Below, piece by piece: positions 38,101-48,828 of a DNA stretch of 64,000 nt. The notes under the pieces are model-generated. The model did not search any database. It was not told where the DNA came from and was given only the letters and a program-made list of their open reading frames with translations. Both the position numbers and the translations under genes were made by a program. Numbering within the stretch: the stretch's first letter is position 1; each line of letters begins with the position of its first letter. The DNA is from Argopecten irradians (taxonomy: Eukaryota > Mollusca > Bivalvia > Pectinida > Pectinidae): assembly GCF_041381155.1 (NCBI RefSeq), contig NC_091138.1:32233604-32297603 (forward strand), written 5' to 3'.

Positions 38101-41100
38101 TATTTCAAAGATGTGTTTGGCAAAACACTGAGACACATAAGTCAAAGATGTGTTGGGCAAAACACTGAGATGAGACACATAAGTCAAAGATGTGTCGGGC
38201 AAAACACTGAGACACATAAGTCAAAGATGTGTAGGGCAAAACACTGAGACACATAAGTCAAAGATGTGTCGGGCAAAACACTGAGACACATAAGTCAAAG
38301 ATGTGTCGGGCAAAACACTGAGACACGTAAGTCAAAGATGTTTAGGGCAAAACACTGAGACACATAAGTCAAAGATGCGTTGGGCAAAACACTGAGACAC
38401 ATAAGTCAAAGATGTCCAAGTGTTGTGTATACTTGTTGGCTAATGCCCTGTTATTAAGGTCATTTAGGGGCAAAACTATCATCTTTAAGATGTAAAAACA
38501 AAGAAGTCATACTTTTAAAAGACGAAATTTAAAAACAAAAAAGGTCATACTTATAAAAGACGAATTGTAAATTAGTGAAATTTCAGACTTGATTTATTTT
38601 TCTGAGTCATATGATATGTGTAAATGATATATAATTGAATATTTTAGAATTTGTGAAACCATTTGATCTGCATCTAATAAAATGTCAATTTTATCAATTT
38701 TACTTTGTTATAGGTTTTACATGTCAGAGAGTTGAAGAAATTGAAACATATGCATGAGACTGCATCCAAAAAATTTGAAACAGCATTTGAAAAACTGTAA
38801 GTATAACAGGTTCACGAAAGCATTATATTTCACAATGTCTGGCTACAGGTCGGGGCGTATTTTAGTTTAGCCATTCTACCTACATGTCAGGACTTATTGA
38901 AGATTAAGATTTCTTCCATCATGACAGGATCTTTTTAGCACTTGTTAAAGCTCTAAAATTTTGTTTATTATAAACCAACTTTCTTCCGCAGCTACATAAT
39001 TTCACGATTTCTGTTTCAAAACATTTTCTTGGAGATTTAGTTTCGTAGATTAAAATTGAATGGAAATACCTTTGAATTTAATGGTGCAGATATTGTGGAA
39101 GTACTTTGATCGCAAAATTCGCAAAAATAAATTGCACATGAAAGAAACTTGGTTTACAGTTTGTGATTGGAAAATATTTTTTGTATCTTTTATTTTTAGA
39201 AACAACACGTATCATAATCATTTTGAAATACATATTATACACCATGATTGGAAAATATAATAAGACATCAATCAATGTTCAGTTGGTGATAGCTGTAGAA
39301 CAGTGTATTGTAGTTATATTTTAACAGAGAAGAAAGTTTAATATACATTATTATAGCTATAATATTGATATAAATGTACTGATATAGATTTATTGTATTC
39401 TATTTCATCAGTGGTAGGTTCAATAGGAAACCCAATGCTGAGAAGATAATGCGTGTGTGTCTCATTATAGATGAGCTGAAGGATAGGGAGGTAGGTATTC
39501 ATTATTATATGTATGTAAGATATTTACTAATTAACATACACTCACACATTTCAAATTTCAAAAACTACTAAACCTTGATAACTTGAAAATCTGCGTTCCA
39601 GACTCAAAGATGTCCCGACATAAAATCAAAAGCCCTCCACCTCTGGGTCTCTAGTTAAAATCACATTTGATGTAGTTACTAGGTACTGACTGCAGGTCGT
39701 TGCTTTTTCTCTTCGTTACTCTGGATTTCCTCCACCTAATCTGACACATTCTTACGGTATATAATTCTTGCTTTCATTGGATGTTAAACCAAGCAAAAAA
39801 ATACCAAACAGTGAATTGGTATTGGTGCAGGAACGTTGGACCTAGAGTCCATCCTCTCGTGTGAATGATCCTCTTTGTTATATAGAATCAGAACAATTAT
39901 GTCTTACAAAGATTTCTAGTTTTCTTAAACACTAAATATTTATATCTTTAGGCGCCAATGCTTGTAGGACGGGTGGAACAACTAGCTCTGGTTCTGGAAG
40001 AGAAGTTCAAATGGCGACAATGGAAATACCTGTTTAAACTGGGTTCTTCTAAAGTAGTAAGTTATGTTTTAATAGTGTAAAACATGTAGACAGATTAAAA
40101 AGTAGACAATGTACAATAATTACTTTACATCTAAATGAATGGTACATAGATACATGTATTTGTTTACCTTTTATCTGGAGCATAAGTCACACCGTGTTTA
40201 CCAGTAAATGGGGAGTGGGGCTTATTTTCCAATGCATGTAAAAAAAAAATTGGAACAACTTTGATATGGCCTCTTTGGCATATAATCTGATAAAGACGGT
40301 ATTTCATCAAACAGTGATATGAAGGCATCAACAATAAGAACTGATGTCAGTTTTGATAAACATGACAGGCGTCTGCTTCTGATCTATAGCAGGGGTTGGC
40401 TATAATATTTTTTTTCCAAAATTAGAAGCAGATGCCTCTGCATAAATATACATGTATATGATAATGTGTGTGTCTTGATCTTGTAGGCGTGGGCGGTAAA
40501 CAAGTTGTGTTGCTATAAGTCCATGCTGGCCTCGTCTATACAACAGCTAGTAGAGATGGTCCATAAGGATGAGTTTACTGCCTCTCTCACTGCACTCAGT
40601 CTCTACACCACAGACAAATCAAAGGACGGCGAGAAACCAAATCAACCTGACAGGACGTCTTCCTCTTACGCTCATGTAAGTAATCACATGAAATCTATTG
40701 AATACAATATATATATAAACATTTATCACATGATCCGCCCGAATTTCAGTGACTCCAACGGTAAAATATTTTTATGTATGTCACTAGTGTAATAGAACTT
40801 GGACTTGACATCAATAAATAATGACTTACTGTCAGGATTTGAGGATGTCATTACAAAATATTGTCCTCAGGGTGATCTGCTGGATTTTTGCAGCACATTT
40901 TGACATTCAATTTCTTCGAAATGTATGTTGTTGTACATATCTGATTAAAGTGATGTTTGATGGATGTAGATAAAGGAATTACTATTCACATATAGGATCT
41001 TAAATGTGTGTTCATTTCCTATGCACTTTTTGTACTAGCTCCTTTGGAATCTGAATAATGAGAATTATTTATAGTGCATTAATGATAATTGATTTATAAA

Positions 41101-44100
41101 TCTGCTGTGTTTAGCTCCAAGCTCATCTCACGTTAGTCTTTAAGCATTATTCTGTGGGCTAAACTATGACTTCAAGATTTAAGTAATTCCTTTTGTTACA
41201 GTTAAGTTCAGTAGAGTCCCTCTGTGTTCCTCCCCTAGCCAGAAACAGTAAGCTAGCCAAGCGCTCCATAGATCTACTGAAGAAAGGCCAGAAAACAGAC
41301 CTGATGTTTGAGATCATTATTGTTCATGGTAAGTGTCTGATGTTCAATATAAGTGTAGTGTGTTCACTGATAGAACCTTAGGTAGTCTAAGACTGTACAG
41401 TTTTATTAAAGAAGTTAAAAAAAAAGTTAAAAAGTTGTAATATGACAATTAATGTTTGTTTTCTTACATATGTTTAAATATGTGTAAATATTAAAGCTAT
41501 ACTTCACAATAAACAAGGTATATAATGTTTAAGTATTATGATATATATAACTCATTCTAGTTTTTCAATCTTCATCTCTGATATTTTGTTTGTATATGTA
41601 CCGCCAGTATCACGAGATGACTCAGATACTCTTTACCTGATGTCCAATCCACCTAATGTCCAATCCTATTAACATTTTTTTGATATCTTATTGTGAATGA
41701 AACATTTTGAAATCTAACTCAAAAGACATGTGAATACTAATACATACACACGAGACTTGATACTTCATTGTTTTGTCCTGATCAGATGTTGGTGACACTG
41801 TGATAGACCATACCCACGGCGAGCCTATAGCCCGAGCTGAATCGGACCGAGACGTTGATATATACGAGATTCCAGCCCACCGTGTAATACTCGCCTCCAG
41901 GTGTAATTGGTTCTGTAGAGCACTACTTAGTGGTATGAGAGAGTCTATAGACAAGTAAGTATGACAGGAAGGGACAGGGGTGGGGATGGACAGAAGCAGA
42001 GGTAGGGATGCACGAAGGCAGGGATAGGGACAGATGAGACAAAGGGTGGGGACAAACAGAGGCAGGAAAAGGAGTGGGAACGGACGGAGGCAGTGGCAGG
42101 GATGGATAAAGGCAGGGTGGGGATGGACGGAGGCAGGGGCGGGGGAAGGACTAGTAAGGATAAGGGTGGACTGTAAGCAGTGTAAGGGTAAGTGATGGGG
42201 ATTGAAGGAGACAGGGATGGGGACAGATGAAGGCAGGTGTAGGGGCAAGGACTAGTAAATATAGCTGTAAGGGGCAGAGGTGGGTCAGGGGCTGGGATAG
42301 GGACAAGTAAGAAGGATGAGGGCAGGGAGTAGGAGACGAGAATAAGCCAGTAAAACTAGATTGAATAAGATAGGTTTGGATACAACAGTTTTTTCTGATT
42401 TATTGTGAAATTTTACATGCTAATAGGTAGAATGTAGAGATGCTTTAAAATGGAGTTAATTTTTTTGTTGAGAAATCCAAGATTTCAGCTGCAACCTCAC
42501 TTTCAGTTTTGAAAGTTCAAAATTTTTGTGCTTACTGCTAATAACAGATGTTTTCAATCAAACTGATTATCAGCAATTTTCTGTTAAAATTTGACTTTCA
42601 AATGGTTTGAAAACGTATTTGAAATTTTAAAGATTATTTTCTCGTAACTTTAGTAAATGTGGTTTTAATCAAACTACTACTCAGTTGTTAACGGATACAT
42701 TTCATTGTTTAAATTGATTTACTCAATGATTGTGGTACTATCAAGATTGTTGCTTTAATTTGATTGGTTCACAGGAAGATAACGGTACACGATACAAACC
42801 CTGAAGTGTTTAATCTGTTCCTGGAGTACTTGTACAGTGGCCAGGTGGGTGGGGACGGACACACCACAGAACAGCTCTCCGACCTACTTACACTGGCTGA
42901 TAGATACGAGGTACGGCCATCAAACACAGGGCGAGACATCAGTAACAAATAACGCTCTCAGACAAATTGTGTTCTCAAACATTAAAAATTGACTCACCTA
43001 GGAAAATTACTCAAACGACATATGAGATGAGTTAAAAAAAAAAAAATTCTAAAACAAACAATCGTGATGTCGTCTAAGCATTTACCTTGTGTCCATTTTG
43101 CTAATGGACAAAATCAGTCACATGATAATTCACACTGTTTTTTGTAAAAACTTAAATTTGAACCTTGCGAATCAAAACTAGGTCACTGTGTGTATAACTT
43201 TAAACAAAAATTCACAAAAGTTCCAAATCAGAATCTTATGTCAGAAGACATCATGAATTAGATTAAGTTTGAACAAATGACAACAGTAATGTCATAATTT
43301 GTATCCACTCATTAGTGACTCAATGATTTTAGTGAATTTAGAGATTTTGTTTTTATGTAGGTGTGGTTAGAAACCAAATGATATTTGTTATGCAATAGAC
43401 AGCATTATCAATTTAGAGATTTTGTTCTTATGTAGGAGAGATTAAAAATTTGTTAAAAGATTTTGTTTTGATGTAGAAAAGATAAGAAACTAAATGATTT
43501 TATGTTATGCATTATAAATTTAGATATTTTGTTTTGATGTAGGTGAGATTAAAAATAAGTTTAGAGATTTTTGTTTTTCTGTAGGTGGACAGTCTGAAGT
43601 TATTCTGTGAGCACTCCCTACAGAGACACGTAGATAATGACACAGCTGTCTACCTGTTTAGTTTGGCTGATCAACTCCAAACAAGGTCGTTAAAGGTGAG
43701 CTCTACCTGTATGTTTTGTTACAAGTCTCACTTGTTAAAGGTGAGCTCTACCTGAATGTTTTGTTACAAGTCTCACTCGTTGAAGGTGAGCTCTAATTGA
43801 ATGTTTTGTTACAAGTCTCACTCGTTGAAGGTGAGCTCTACCTGAATGTTTTGTTACAAGTCTCACTCGTTAAAGGTGAGCTCTACCTGAATGTTTTGTT
43901 ACAAGTCTCACTCGTTAAAGGTGAGCTCTACCTGAATGTTTTGTTACAAGTCTCACTCGTTGAAGGTGAGCTCTACCTGAATGTTTTGTTACAAGTCTCA
44001 CTCGTTGAAGGTGAGCTCTACCTGAATGTTTTGTTACAAGTCTCACTCGTTAAAGGTGAGCTCTAACTGAATGTTTTGTTACAAGTCTCACTCGTTGAAG

Positions 44101-47100
44101 GTGAGCTCTACCTGAATGTTTTGTTACAAGTCTCACTCGTTAAAGGTGAGCTCTAACTGAATGTTTTGTTACAAGTCTCACTCGTCGAAGGTGAGGTCTA
44201 CCTGAATGTTTTTTTTACAAATCTCACTGGTTAAAGGTGAGGTCTACCTGAATGTTTTGTTACAAGTCTCACTCATTAAAGATGAGCTCTACCTGAATGT
44301 TTTGTTACAAGTCTTACTCGTTAAAGGTGAGCTCTACCTGATAGGTTTGTTACAAGTCGTACTCGTTAAGATAAGCTCTACCTGAATCCTTTGTGATAGT
44401 GTAGAGGAATCTGTCATGTTGGGGGTCACAGAAATGCTTTAAATTTACATATACAGATGTTGGAGCTCCCACTCCTTGCTTTGTAAAGTCTCAATCATAT
44501 TAGCTGAGGTACATCAGATTTTATATAAAATGACCTATGTAAGATTATATTAATTGAAATCAACAAAATTTGATCAAGATTAGTTACAAGCAAACCTATG
44601 GGGTGGGGGATGTTATTCTGGATTAACCTAAGACCAACCATGGGGTGGTTTTGTGGGGATTTAAGATGGGGGATTAGATGTTTTCTCTTTGTAATTCCTA
44701 AATCTTAACCAGGAATATTGCATGCGGGAGGAGGGGAATGTTTTTTCCAAAATCATATTATGGGTGTTGCATTTCTTTATAAATTTCCTGAATTTTCCTG
44801 TTGATAACTGGTATAATGTATTCCTCTGTCTGTACACAGGAGAGAGCATTGTCCTACATGGTTGACAACCCGACCCTGGCTGAGGGGGAGGTGTACCTGG
44901 AGCTGCCACAACACCTAAAGGACGAGGTACACAGCGCAATAGTCAGTGGCAGGTAAGGTATAGCAGGCATCTAACAGACGGTAATTGATGGATCGACAGC
45001 TGTCAATCAAATCCCCTGGGTACCACACATGTTTGAGACTTTGTCTTTTGTATTATGTATGCTATCATGTTTGATTTGACATTGAATACAAACACATGCG
45101 TGTGAAAGCAAAGGGCATAGCTACATTATGTTACCATGGAAACTCAGTCAAAAATACCAAATTACAGTTTCTTTTTGTTACCTGCTGTTCTGGGGTTTTT
45201 TTTTCAGTTGGCCCGAAGGGCCGGTGAGCTTATGTCATGGCGCGGCGTCCGTCGTCCGTCCGTCCGTCCGTCCGTCCATCCGTCGTCCGTCCGTCCGTCC
45301 GTCAACATTTCCTTTAAATCGCTACTAGTCATAGAGTTCTGCATGGATTGTAACCAAATTTGGCCACAAACATCCTTGGGGGAAGGGGAACAGAACTTGT
45401 ATAAATTTTGGCTCTGACCCCCCGGGGGCAGGAGGGGCGGGGCCCAATAGGGAAAATAAAGGTAAATCCTATAAAACGCTACTTGTCCTAGAGTTCTGCA
45501 TGGATTGTAACCAAATTTGGCCACAAACATCCTTGGGGGAAGGGGAAAAGAACTTGTATAAAGTTTGGCTCTGACCCCCCGGGGGCAGGAGGGGCGGGGC
45601 CCAATAGGGAAAATAAAGGTAAATCCTATAAAACGCTACTTGTCCTAGAGTTCTGCATGGATTGTAACCAAATTTGGCCACAAACATCCTTTGGGGAAGG
45701 GAAACAGAACTTGTATAAATTTTGGCTCTGACCCCCTGGGGGCAGGAGGGGCGGAGCCCAATAAGGGAAATAGAGGTAAATCCTATAAATCGCTACTTGT
45801 CCTAGAGTTCTGCATGGATTGTAACCAAATTTGGCCACAAACATCCTTGGGGGAAGGGGGAACAGAACTTGTATAAATTTTGGCTCTGACCCCCCGGGGG
45901 CAGAAGGGGCGGGGCCCAATAGGGGAAATAGATGTAAATCCTATAAATCGCTACCTGTCCTAAAGTTCTGCATGGATTGTAACCAAATTTGGCCACAAAC
46001 ATCCTTTGGGGAAGGGGAACAGAACTTGTATATTGGCTCTGACCCCCTGGGGGCAGGAGGGGCGGGGCCCAATAGGGGAAATAGAGGTAAATCCTATAAA
46101 TCGCTACTTGTCCTAGAGTTCTGCATGGATTGTAACCAAATTTGGCCACAAACATCCTTGGGGGAAGGGGAACAGAACTTGTATAAATTTTGGCTCTGAC
46201 CCCCCGGGGGCAGGAGGGGCGGGGCCCAATAGGGGAAATAGAGGTAAATCCTATAAATCGCTACTTGTCCTAGAGTTCTGCATGGATTGTAACCAAATTT
46301 GGCCACAAACATCCTTGGGGGAAGGGGAACAGAACTTGTATAAATTTTGGCTCTGATCCCCCGGGGCAAGAGGGGTGGGGCCCAATAGGGGAAATAGATG
46401 TAAATCCTATAAATCGCTACTTGTCCTAGAGTTCTGCATGGATTGTAACCAAATTTGGCCAGAAACATCCTTGGGGGAAGGGGAACAGAACTTGTATAAA
46501 TTTTGGCTCTGACCCCCCAGGGGCAGGAGGGGCGGGGCCCAATAGGAGAAATAGAGGTAAATCCTATAAATCGCTACTTGTCCTAGAGTTCTGCATGGAT
46601 TGTAACCAAATTTGGCCGGAAACATCCTTGTGGGAAGGGGAACAGAACTTGTATAAATTTTGGCTCAGACCCCCCGGGGGCAAGAAGGGCGGGGCCCAAT
46701 AAGGGAAATAGAGGTAAATCCTAAAAACTGCTACTTGTCCTAGAGTTCTGCATGGATTGTAACCAAATTTGGCCAAAAACATCCTTGGGGTTAACAGAAT
46801 TCGTATAAATTTTGGCTTTGACCCCCTGGAGCAGAAAGTGTGGGGCCCAATAGGGGAATTAGAAGTAAATTCCTTCAGAAAAGAAACAATGAACTTATAT
46901 TCAGAACATTACTTGGCATTACAAACCAGGTGAGCGATACAGGCCCTCTGGGCCTCTTGTTTTCAGTTTTACAATACTCGCATACGTTTTAAGTTATACT
47001 TGTATAATTGTTAATTGACCTTGATGTATTTGGGATTTTATATCAACTGCTGGGCGCAGGGGATAATGCCACGCTTTGCGGCTCCTTGTTGCTAATGACA

Positions 47101-48147
47101 TTGACATTAGGGGCAAAGAAAGATAACTAAATTGTCCAAACATAATACGACTACTATTCCGTATATATTGGATATCACGTGACGTCCTTTTTAACCAATA
47201 GGAATACATGATTCTTGTCTGAGACAAGAAGAAATTTATATCAATGTTATTGTCTTTCTTTTAGTTCCTCCAAGACGAGGTTGTCAAGGAAACAACAAAA
47301 TGATCCATCTATGGTGGAAATGATCAATGAGATTGATATCAATTCTGGAGTAAGTTTTCTAAAAACTCCTGGCCCTGATTTCTCTAAACAAACTTAAGAA
47401 AAAAATTAACTTATTAAGTCATAAATTTTTATATAAGTTACATAAGAAAAACTTATGTTTTATTTAAGTCTGCACTTTTGTTTTGAGAAATTGGGGCCTG
47501 GTGGGATAGGGGAGAACTATATTTTCTATATTGACTCTTAGGTATTTTTTTGTCAGCCTGCTAATTCAAGCTCAGGAGTCAAGTAAAAGTCAAATTTTGT
47601 ATCCTTTTTGATGGACATTTCCCATGATATTATAAGGAAAATTGATTTGAATTAAGCATGAGTCAACTGACCGTTTGTCAGAGATACGAGGTCAGAGGTT
47701 GAAGGTCAGAAATGCTGGTGATTTTTTTGCATATGATGACTTAATATGAATATTTCTCAAAATTTTTTGCTTAGAATTTACCAAGCTGTTGATAGACAGT
47801 TTTTGCAGCCTAAATACTCAATATTGAAATATTTCACTTTGCCTTTTGTGTATCGTGTTTGAAGTCCAATATCCTTTACGTCCATTTACTGATTTATCAG
47901 TACTATTTACTGATTTATCAGTAAGTAAGTTTCCAATTGATTTATTTTCCAGGACGACACATCATCGTCTAGTTCAGGAGACTTCCAGTACCAAGATGTA
48001 GACATTGACCCAGGTCGGATGGATCCTTTGGTTGCTCAGCTAAGAGAAGTGGTGGGAGATGAACCTTCAGACGATGACTTAGCATCATTACTGATGTCAG
48101 CAGACTTTGATCTTAACAGAGCTATCAATTTCTTTTACACCAGTTGA
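29124..48147 (+). CDS. tandem BTB/POZ protein with C-terminal UBA-like segment, 883 aa, 22 coding exons
   Basis: The start MATFTSVYHSGVREEQYLGT lies at 29124 and the stop at 48145-48147. All 21 introns are GT-AG with consistent phases. Residues about 40-120 form a beta-rich region of unknown type. BTB-1 is about 129-235 (DLVITAESGHQFQVHSLILG). Residues 240-570 are mostly helical, with a charged segment near 395-411. BTB-2 is about 590-705 (DIYEIPAHRVILASRC, LEYLYSGQVGGDGH), with a BACK-like helical extension to about 775. An acidic serine-rich linker precedes a terminal helical bundle at 844-883 (DDDLASLLMSADFDLNRAIN) that looks like a UBA/CUE fold. BTB proteins often serve as CUL3 adaptors, and a UBA-like end would bind ubiquitin; that role is inference. 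I cannot place it in RHOBTB, ABTB, IBTK or BTBD8 by memory. Its introns hold many repeats, listed separately. Confidence 0.88.
30733..31970 (+). mobile_element. 1238-bp DNA transposon in intron 3 (copy 1)
   Basis: The ends are inverted: TAGTGTTTCCCACAG and CTGTGGGAAACACTA. They are flanked by 5-bp direct repeats GTTAA at 30728-30732 and 31971-31975. The body is AT-rich with GC-rich ends (GGCGCCGCGCCGTGCCC) and has no coding capacity. The TGTTTCCCA-type ends recall hAT elements, but a 5-bp duplication is shorter than the usual 8. Copy 2 is at 34475-35729 in the opposite orientation. Confidence 0.9.
34378..34468. mobile_element. 91-bp TTAA MITE (copy 1)
   Basis: TTAACTCATTCACT on the left and AGGGGTAAATGGGTTAA on the right are inverted ends. 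TTAA at each end is probably the target duplication. A same-length relative lies at 37371-37461. The element is in intron 7 of the BTB gene, directly before the inverted transposon. Confidence 0.65.
34475..35729 (-). mobile_element. 1255-bp DNA transposon in intron 7 (copy 2, inverted)
   Basis: Reverse complement of the 30733 element over its whole length, with a few per cent difference and short indels, including an extra GGCGGAAATAGCCC-type repeat near 35500. It has its own 5-bp duplication GATAC at 34470-34474 and 35730-35734, so it is an independent insertion and not a duplication of copy 1. Confidence 0.92.
36227..36390 (+). mobile_element. tRNA-derived SINE copy
   Basis: The tRNA-like head GGGGCCACATTTGCTGAGAG continues with GGTTAAGATGTCC, then CCCTCCACC and a decayed B box before CCATGTGGGGCAG. 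The body CTGACCATAGGTCAGTGG runs to CCGCCACCTAA. The head looks Ser/Leu-tRNA-like. It is the best preserved of the three copies and lies in intron 8. Confidence 0.75.
37371..37461. mobile_element. 91-bp TTAA MITE (copy 2)
   Basis: TTAACTCATTCACCCCCTGA on the left and CAGGGGCGAATGTGTTAA on the right are inverted ends with terminal TTAA. It lies in intron 10, 42 bp after the exon. Confidence 0.7.
38033..38415 (+). repeat. 37-bp minisatellite that includes the exon 11 splice donor
   Basis: About ten copies of a unit that runs from AAAGATGTGTTGGGCAAAAC through ACTGAGACAT to GTAAGTC. The first copy is the last 30 bases of exon 11 plus its donor; the rest are intronic. Copies start at 38033, 38070, 38107, 38144 (5 bp longer), 38186, 38223, 38260, 38297, 38334 and 38371. 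In most intronic copies the donor GT has become AT (CACATAAGTC); it is kept only in the copies ending near 38106 and 38333. Confidence 0.93.
39610..39800 (+). mobile_element. truncated tRNA-derived SINE copy
   Basis: It shares AGATGTCCCGACA, AGCCCTCCACCTCTGGGT and GGATTTCCTCCACCTAA with the copies at 9871 and 36227. The tRNA-like head is missing or decayed. It ends in GTTAAACCAAGCAAAAAAAT, which may be its tail. It lies in intron 13. Confidence 0.65.
40364..40437. mobile_element. short MITE related to 25002-25138
   Basis: GGCGTCTGCTTCTGAT on the left and ATTAGAAGCAGATGCC on the right are inverted ends around GGGGTTGGCTATAATATT. Internally deleted compared with the 25-kb copy. In intron 14. 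Confidence 0.6.
41965..42345 (+). repeat. purine-rich minisatellite at the start of intron 17
   Basis: Degenerate units of about 24-30 bp such as GGACGGAGGCAGGGGCGGGG, beginning about 10 bp after the exon 17 donor. The strand is almost all purine, so triplex or G-quadruplex folding is possible. The open frame on the other strand (41688-42248) comes from this low complexity and is not a gene. Confidence 0.8.
43696..44395 (+). repeat. 45-bp minisatellite that multiplies the exon 19 splice donor
   Basis: About fifteen copies of a unit from GTGAGCTCTACCTGAATGTT to CACTCGTTAAAG, starting at 43696, 43741, 43786 and so on. Exon 19 itself ends TCGTTAAAG before GTGAGC, so each repeat boundary recreates the exon-intron junction. 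Nearly all copies keep AAG/GTGAGC or GAAG/GTGAGC. The unit length is 15 codons. In the exon frame the first unit is open, while later units carry TGA (ACC TGA ATG). Confidence 0.95.
45210..46959 (+). mobile_element. pearl-like (Helentron-type) element with ten 157-bp tandem repeats
   Basis: The left end is GGCCCGAAGGGCCGGTGAGC, followed by a (CCGT)n tract at about 45247-45303, then about ten copies of a 157-bp unit containing GTTCTGCATGGATTGTAACC and CCAAATTTGGCC. The right end is CCAGGTGAGCGATACAGG followed by CCCTCTGGGCCTCTTG, which can form a hairpin. Bivalve pearl/CvE-type elements have the same plan of unique end, microsatellite and core repeats of about 160 bp. It lies in intron 20 of the BTB gene. 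Open frames through the array on both strands are artefacts of repetition. Confidence 0.8.
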
Positions 48148-48219
48148 TAGTTTTAACTTTTATATTTAAGCTAGAAATAAGAGTTCACACAGGCTTATGC
48201 TATGTTATAATACACATCA

Positions 48220-48675
48220 GATACCTGTACACCACACCTGTACACCACACCTATACTCAATACCTGTACACTACACCTGTACACATCACATGGTGTACAC
48301 CTTTACATCACACATGTACATCACACTTGTACACATGTTCACTAGACCTGTACACCACACATGTAATTCAACCCTGTAAACATCACCTGATGTACACATG
48401 TACACCAGACCTGTACACCACACATGTACATCACCCCTGTACACATGTTAACCAGACCTGTACACCACACATGTACATCACCCCTGTACACATCACCTGA
48501 TGTACACATGTACACCAGACCTGTACACCACACATGTACATCACCCCTGATGTTCACATGTACACCAGACCTGTACACCACACGTGTACATCACCCCTGT
48601 ACACATAACCTGATGTACTCCAACCTGTACACAACACCTGTGCATTATATCCAATAACACCTGATGTACACTGAT
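48220..48675. repeat. TGTACACCACACCTG minisatellite in the 3' region of the BTB gene
   Basis: Degenerate units of about 20 bp (CTGTACACCACACATGTACA), grouped into about 60-bp higher units that also include CATCACCCCTG. The array starts roughly 75 bp after the stop codon, so it may be in the 3' UTR. The open frames seen here are repeat artefacts. Confidence 0.88.
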
Positions 48676-48828
48676 GTCAGATCATTCTACCATTGTGTTT
48701 CCCTACCCTGGCCAATACTCAGTGTGTAAGCTTATGGATAAATGGTAGATGTTTCCATATATGGCATGGATAAAATTGAGGTATTATTTTAATTGATTTA
48801 GTGTTCTTAATTTATTTGTAGACTAGTT

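Larger units (their letters stand above)
29124..48147 (+). other. exon map of the tandem-BTB gene
   Basis: Coding exons: 1, 29124-29189; 2, 29269-29321; 3, 30548-30641; 4, 32602-32682; 5, 32991-33056; 6, 33724-33828; 7, 33953-34205; 8, 35913-36083; 9, 36546-36645; 10, 37217-37328; 11, 37904-38062; 12, 38714-38796; 13, 39412-39490; 14, 39952-40056; 15, 40487-40675; 16, 41202-41328; 17, 41786-41954; 18, 42775-42910; 19, 43585-43695; 20, 44840-44952; 21, 47265-47349; 22, 47953-48147. Exons 6-7 encode BTB-1 and 16-18 encode BTB-2. Exon 1 uses the weaker donor AAG/GTTCGT. Confidence 0.85.

Noticed and set aside
38062-38415. The 37-bp and 36-bp arrays as CRISPR-like repeats
   Set aside because: The units are directly adjacent without unique spacers, and the DNA is from an animal genome.
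41688-42248. 186-codon minus-strand open frame rich in Pro, Leu and Ser
   Set aside because: It reads the complement of a purine-rich intronic minisatellite and overlaps exon 17 of the BTB gene on the other strand.
45128-46782. Many overlapping open frames with GCLWPNLV- or GAGGAGPNRGN-like repeats
   Set aside because: All derive from the 157-bp units of the pearl-like elements. They occur on both strands and recur in the second element at 51.7-52.8 kb.
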